Assembly: GCA_025890175.1 (NCBI GenBank)
Contig: JANPYM010000006.1
Span: 554,015 to 618,014 of the forward strand
Reading direction: 5' to 3'
DNA from: Ciborinia camelliae
Lineage: Eukaryota; Ascomycota; Leotiomycetes; Helotiales; Sclerotiniaceae
Length of the DNA stretch: 64,000 nt
The notes under the pieces were generated by a model. The model searched no databases and was not told where the DNA came from. It saw nothing but the letters and a program-made list of their open reading frames with translations. Made by a program: the position numbers and the translations under genes. Below, one piece after another: positions 63,401 to 64,000 of this stretch; the stretch's first letter is position 1; every line of letters begins with the position of its first letter.

Positions 63401-64000
63401 CAACGACATATGCTCCCTGCACTGCATTTGTAACAGGTAGGTTCATAACGTATAGAATCAGTACGGTGATGGCAACACTGACAAGGTATCCTGCCGAAAG
63501 AGATATGTGTAGCCATTTGTTCCTAATTCCAATAAAAGTATAAAATACGCCAGTAGCAATAAGAAGAACTCCTGCAACAGCAAAGCCTGGTGTAATCTCG
63601 GGTTGGAGAGGTAATTGGCCGGGTGTTATTGTAGCTGCTATGTTGTCAGAATGCTGTTGAACCTGAAGAAAAGTGGGCATTTCATACAATTGAAAGCTAA
63701 ATCTGTGACGGATACACTTGTAGCTGCTCCGCTTATTGAGAATGCCGAAGCAGTATAAGTTGACATTGCCGTACTTGGAGTTGATCTAGTCATTGAGAAA
63801 GAAGTGCTTTGCGAGTATATAGTGCTTGAAGTTGCCGCGGAACTTTCCTTGCTTCCTTCCGAATATTTGGCGCTGGTTGAGGTCGACGGCGGCATAGAAG
63901 TGAGCGTCGAAGATAAGGCTATAGAGTTGTCGCGTTCCTTAAATCGAACGTCCCATGGTGCAGCGAATGCCCATTGAATAGAAAAACCCAACAGCAGCAA
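60462..64000 (-). CDS. Large DUF4203-like seven-TM protein, N-terminus cut by window edge
   Basis: Visible coding is 64000-63716 and 63662-60462 (53-nt GT-AG intron), 1161 residues, with the start beyond the window. The first residues (LLLGFSIQWAFAAPWDVR) look like the end of a signal peptide. An S/T-rich extracellular-type stretch follows. Seven hydrophobic helices come next, beginning PGFAVAGVLLIATGVFYTFIG and ending VEIAAIFIIFLAGLVSQ, with a glycine-rich pattern (GCFLGGFCFSMW) as in the TM7S3/TM198-like DUF4203 fold. The rest, about 800 residues, is acidic, serine-rich and disordered, ending in a charged coiled coil rich in R, E and Q (about the last 90 residues). The long tail is typical of fungal members. 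A plasma-membrane or endomembrane location is likely; no function is known to me. Confidence 0.85.

Noticed and set aside
1..64000. Search by eye for tRNA genes, rRNA, CRISPR arrays and intact transposons
   Set aside because: No convincing pair of tRNA A and B boxes, no array of spaced repeats, and no transposase, integrase or reverse-transcriptase motif was seen. A covariance-model scan would be needed to exclude small RNAs.

Overview
This is a stretch of nuclear DNA from a filamentous ascomycete, most likely of the Leotiomycetes/Helotiales type. That lineage call is inference from gene content and style: GT-AG introns of about 50-110 nt with CTAAC/CTAAT branch points, STE3, YCF1, CBF1, ERF4 and GID9 orthologues, and a CorA-like protein of the filamentous-fungal type. 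Twelve loci are well supported; eleven read through after splicing and one, a P450, looks broken. Gene bodies are ordinary. The intergenic DNA is long and full of microsatellites, pyrimidine-rich arrays and scattered CCTA/TAGG tetranucleotides.

Layout, left to right. 1182-7227 (+) is MOT1, the TBP-removing SNF2 ATPase, starting with two tiny exons. 8878-9166 (+) is a doubtful small gene. 10336-11924 (+) is a CorA-like membrane protein. 13253-15462 (-) is an a-factor type pheromone receptor (STE3). 17263-18400 (-) is an HSL-family alpha/beta-hydrolase. 18975-20624 (-) is an uncharacterised multi-spanning membrane protein. 21862-24159 (-) is a cytochrome P450 whose reading frame breaks several times. 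24.2-28.6 kb is low-complexity DNA. 28646-30766 (-) is a DUF2841-type protein. 30.8-40.4 kb holds no gene I can support and ends in large simple-repeat arrays. 40433-46403 (-) is YCF1, a vacuolar ABCC glutathione-conjugate pump with eleven exons, one of only 22 nt. 47976-48919 (-) is the bHLH factor CBF1. 51192-52563 (+) is FYV10/GID9 of the GID/CTLH ubiquitin ligase. 55240-about 57173 (-) is an ERF4-type subunit of the Ras palmitoyltransferase. 60462-64000 (-) is a large DUF4203-like 7-TM protein whose N-terminus lies outside the window.

The genes do not form an obvious pathway cluster. Several are housekeeping regulators (MOT1, CBF1, GID9, ERF4), two serve detoxification (YCF1, P450) and one mating (STE3). 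Joining exons by hand at canonical splice sites gives closed reading frames for MOT1 (1888 aa), CorA-like (466), STE3 (683), hydrolase (343), membrane protein (490), DUF2841 (630), YCF1 (1541), CBF1 (295) and GID9 (406). I found no tRNA, rRNA, CRISPR array, intact transposon or clear new multi-gene system. The points most worth a second look are the frame-broken P450, the micro-exons, the structured repeat arrays and the 9.6-kb gene-free interval.
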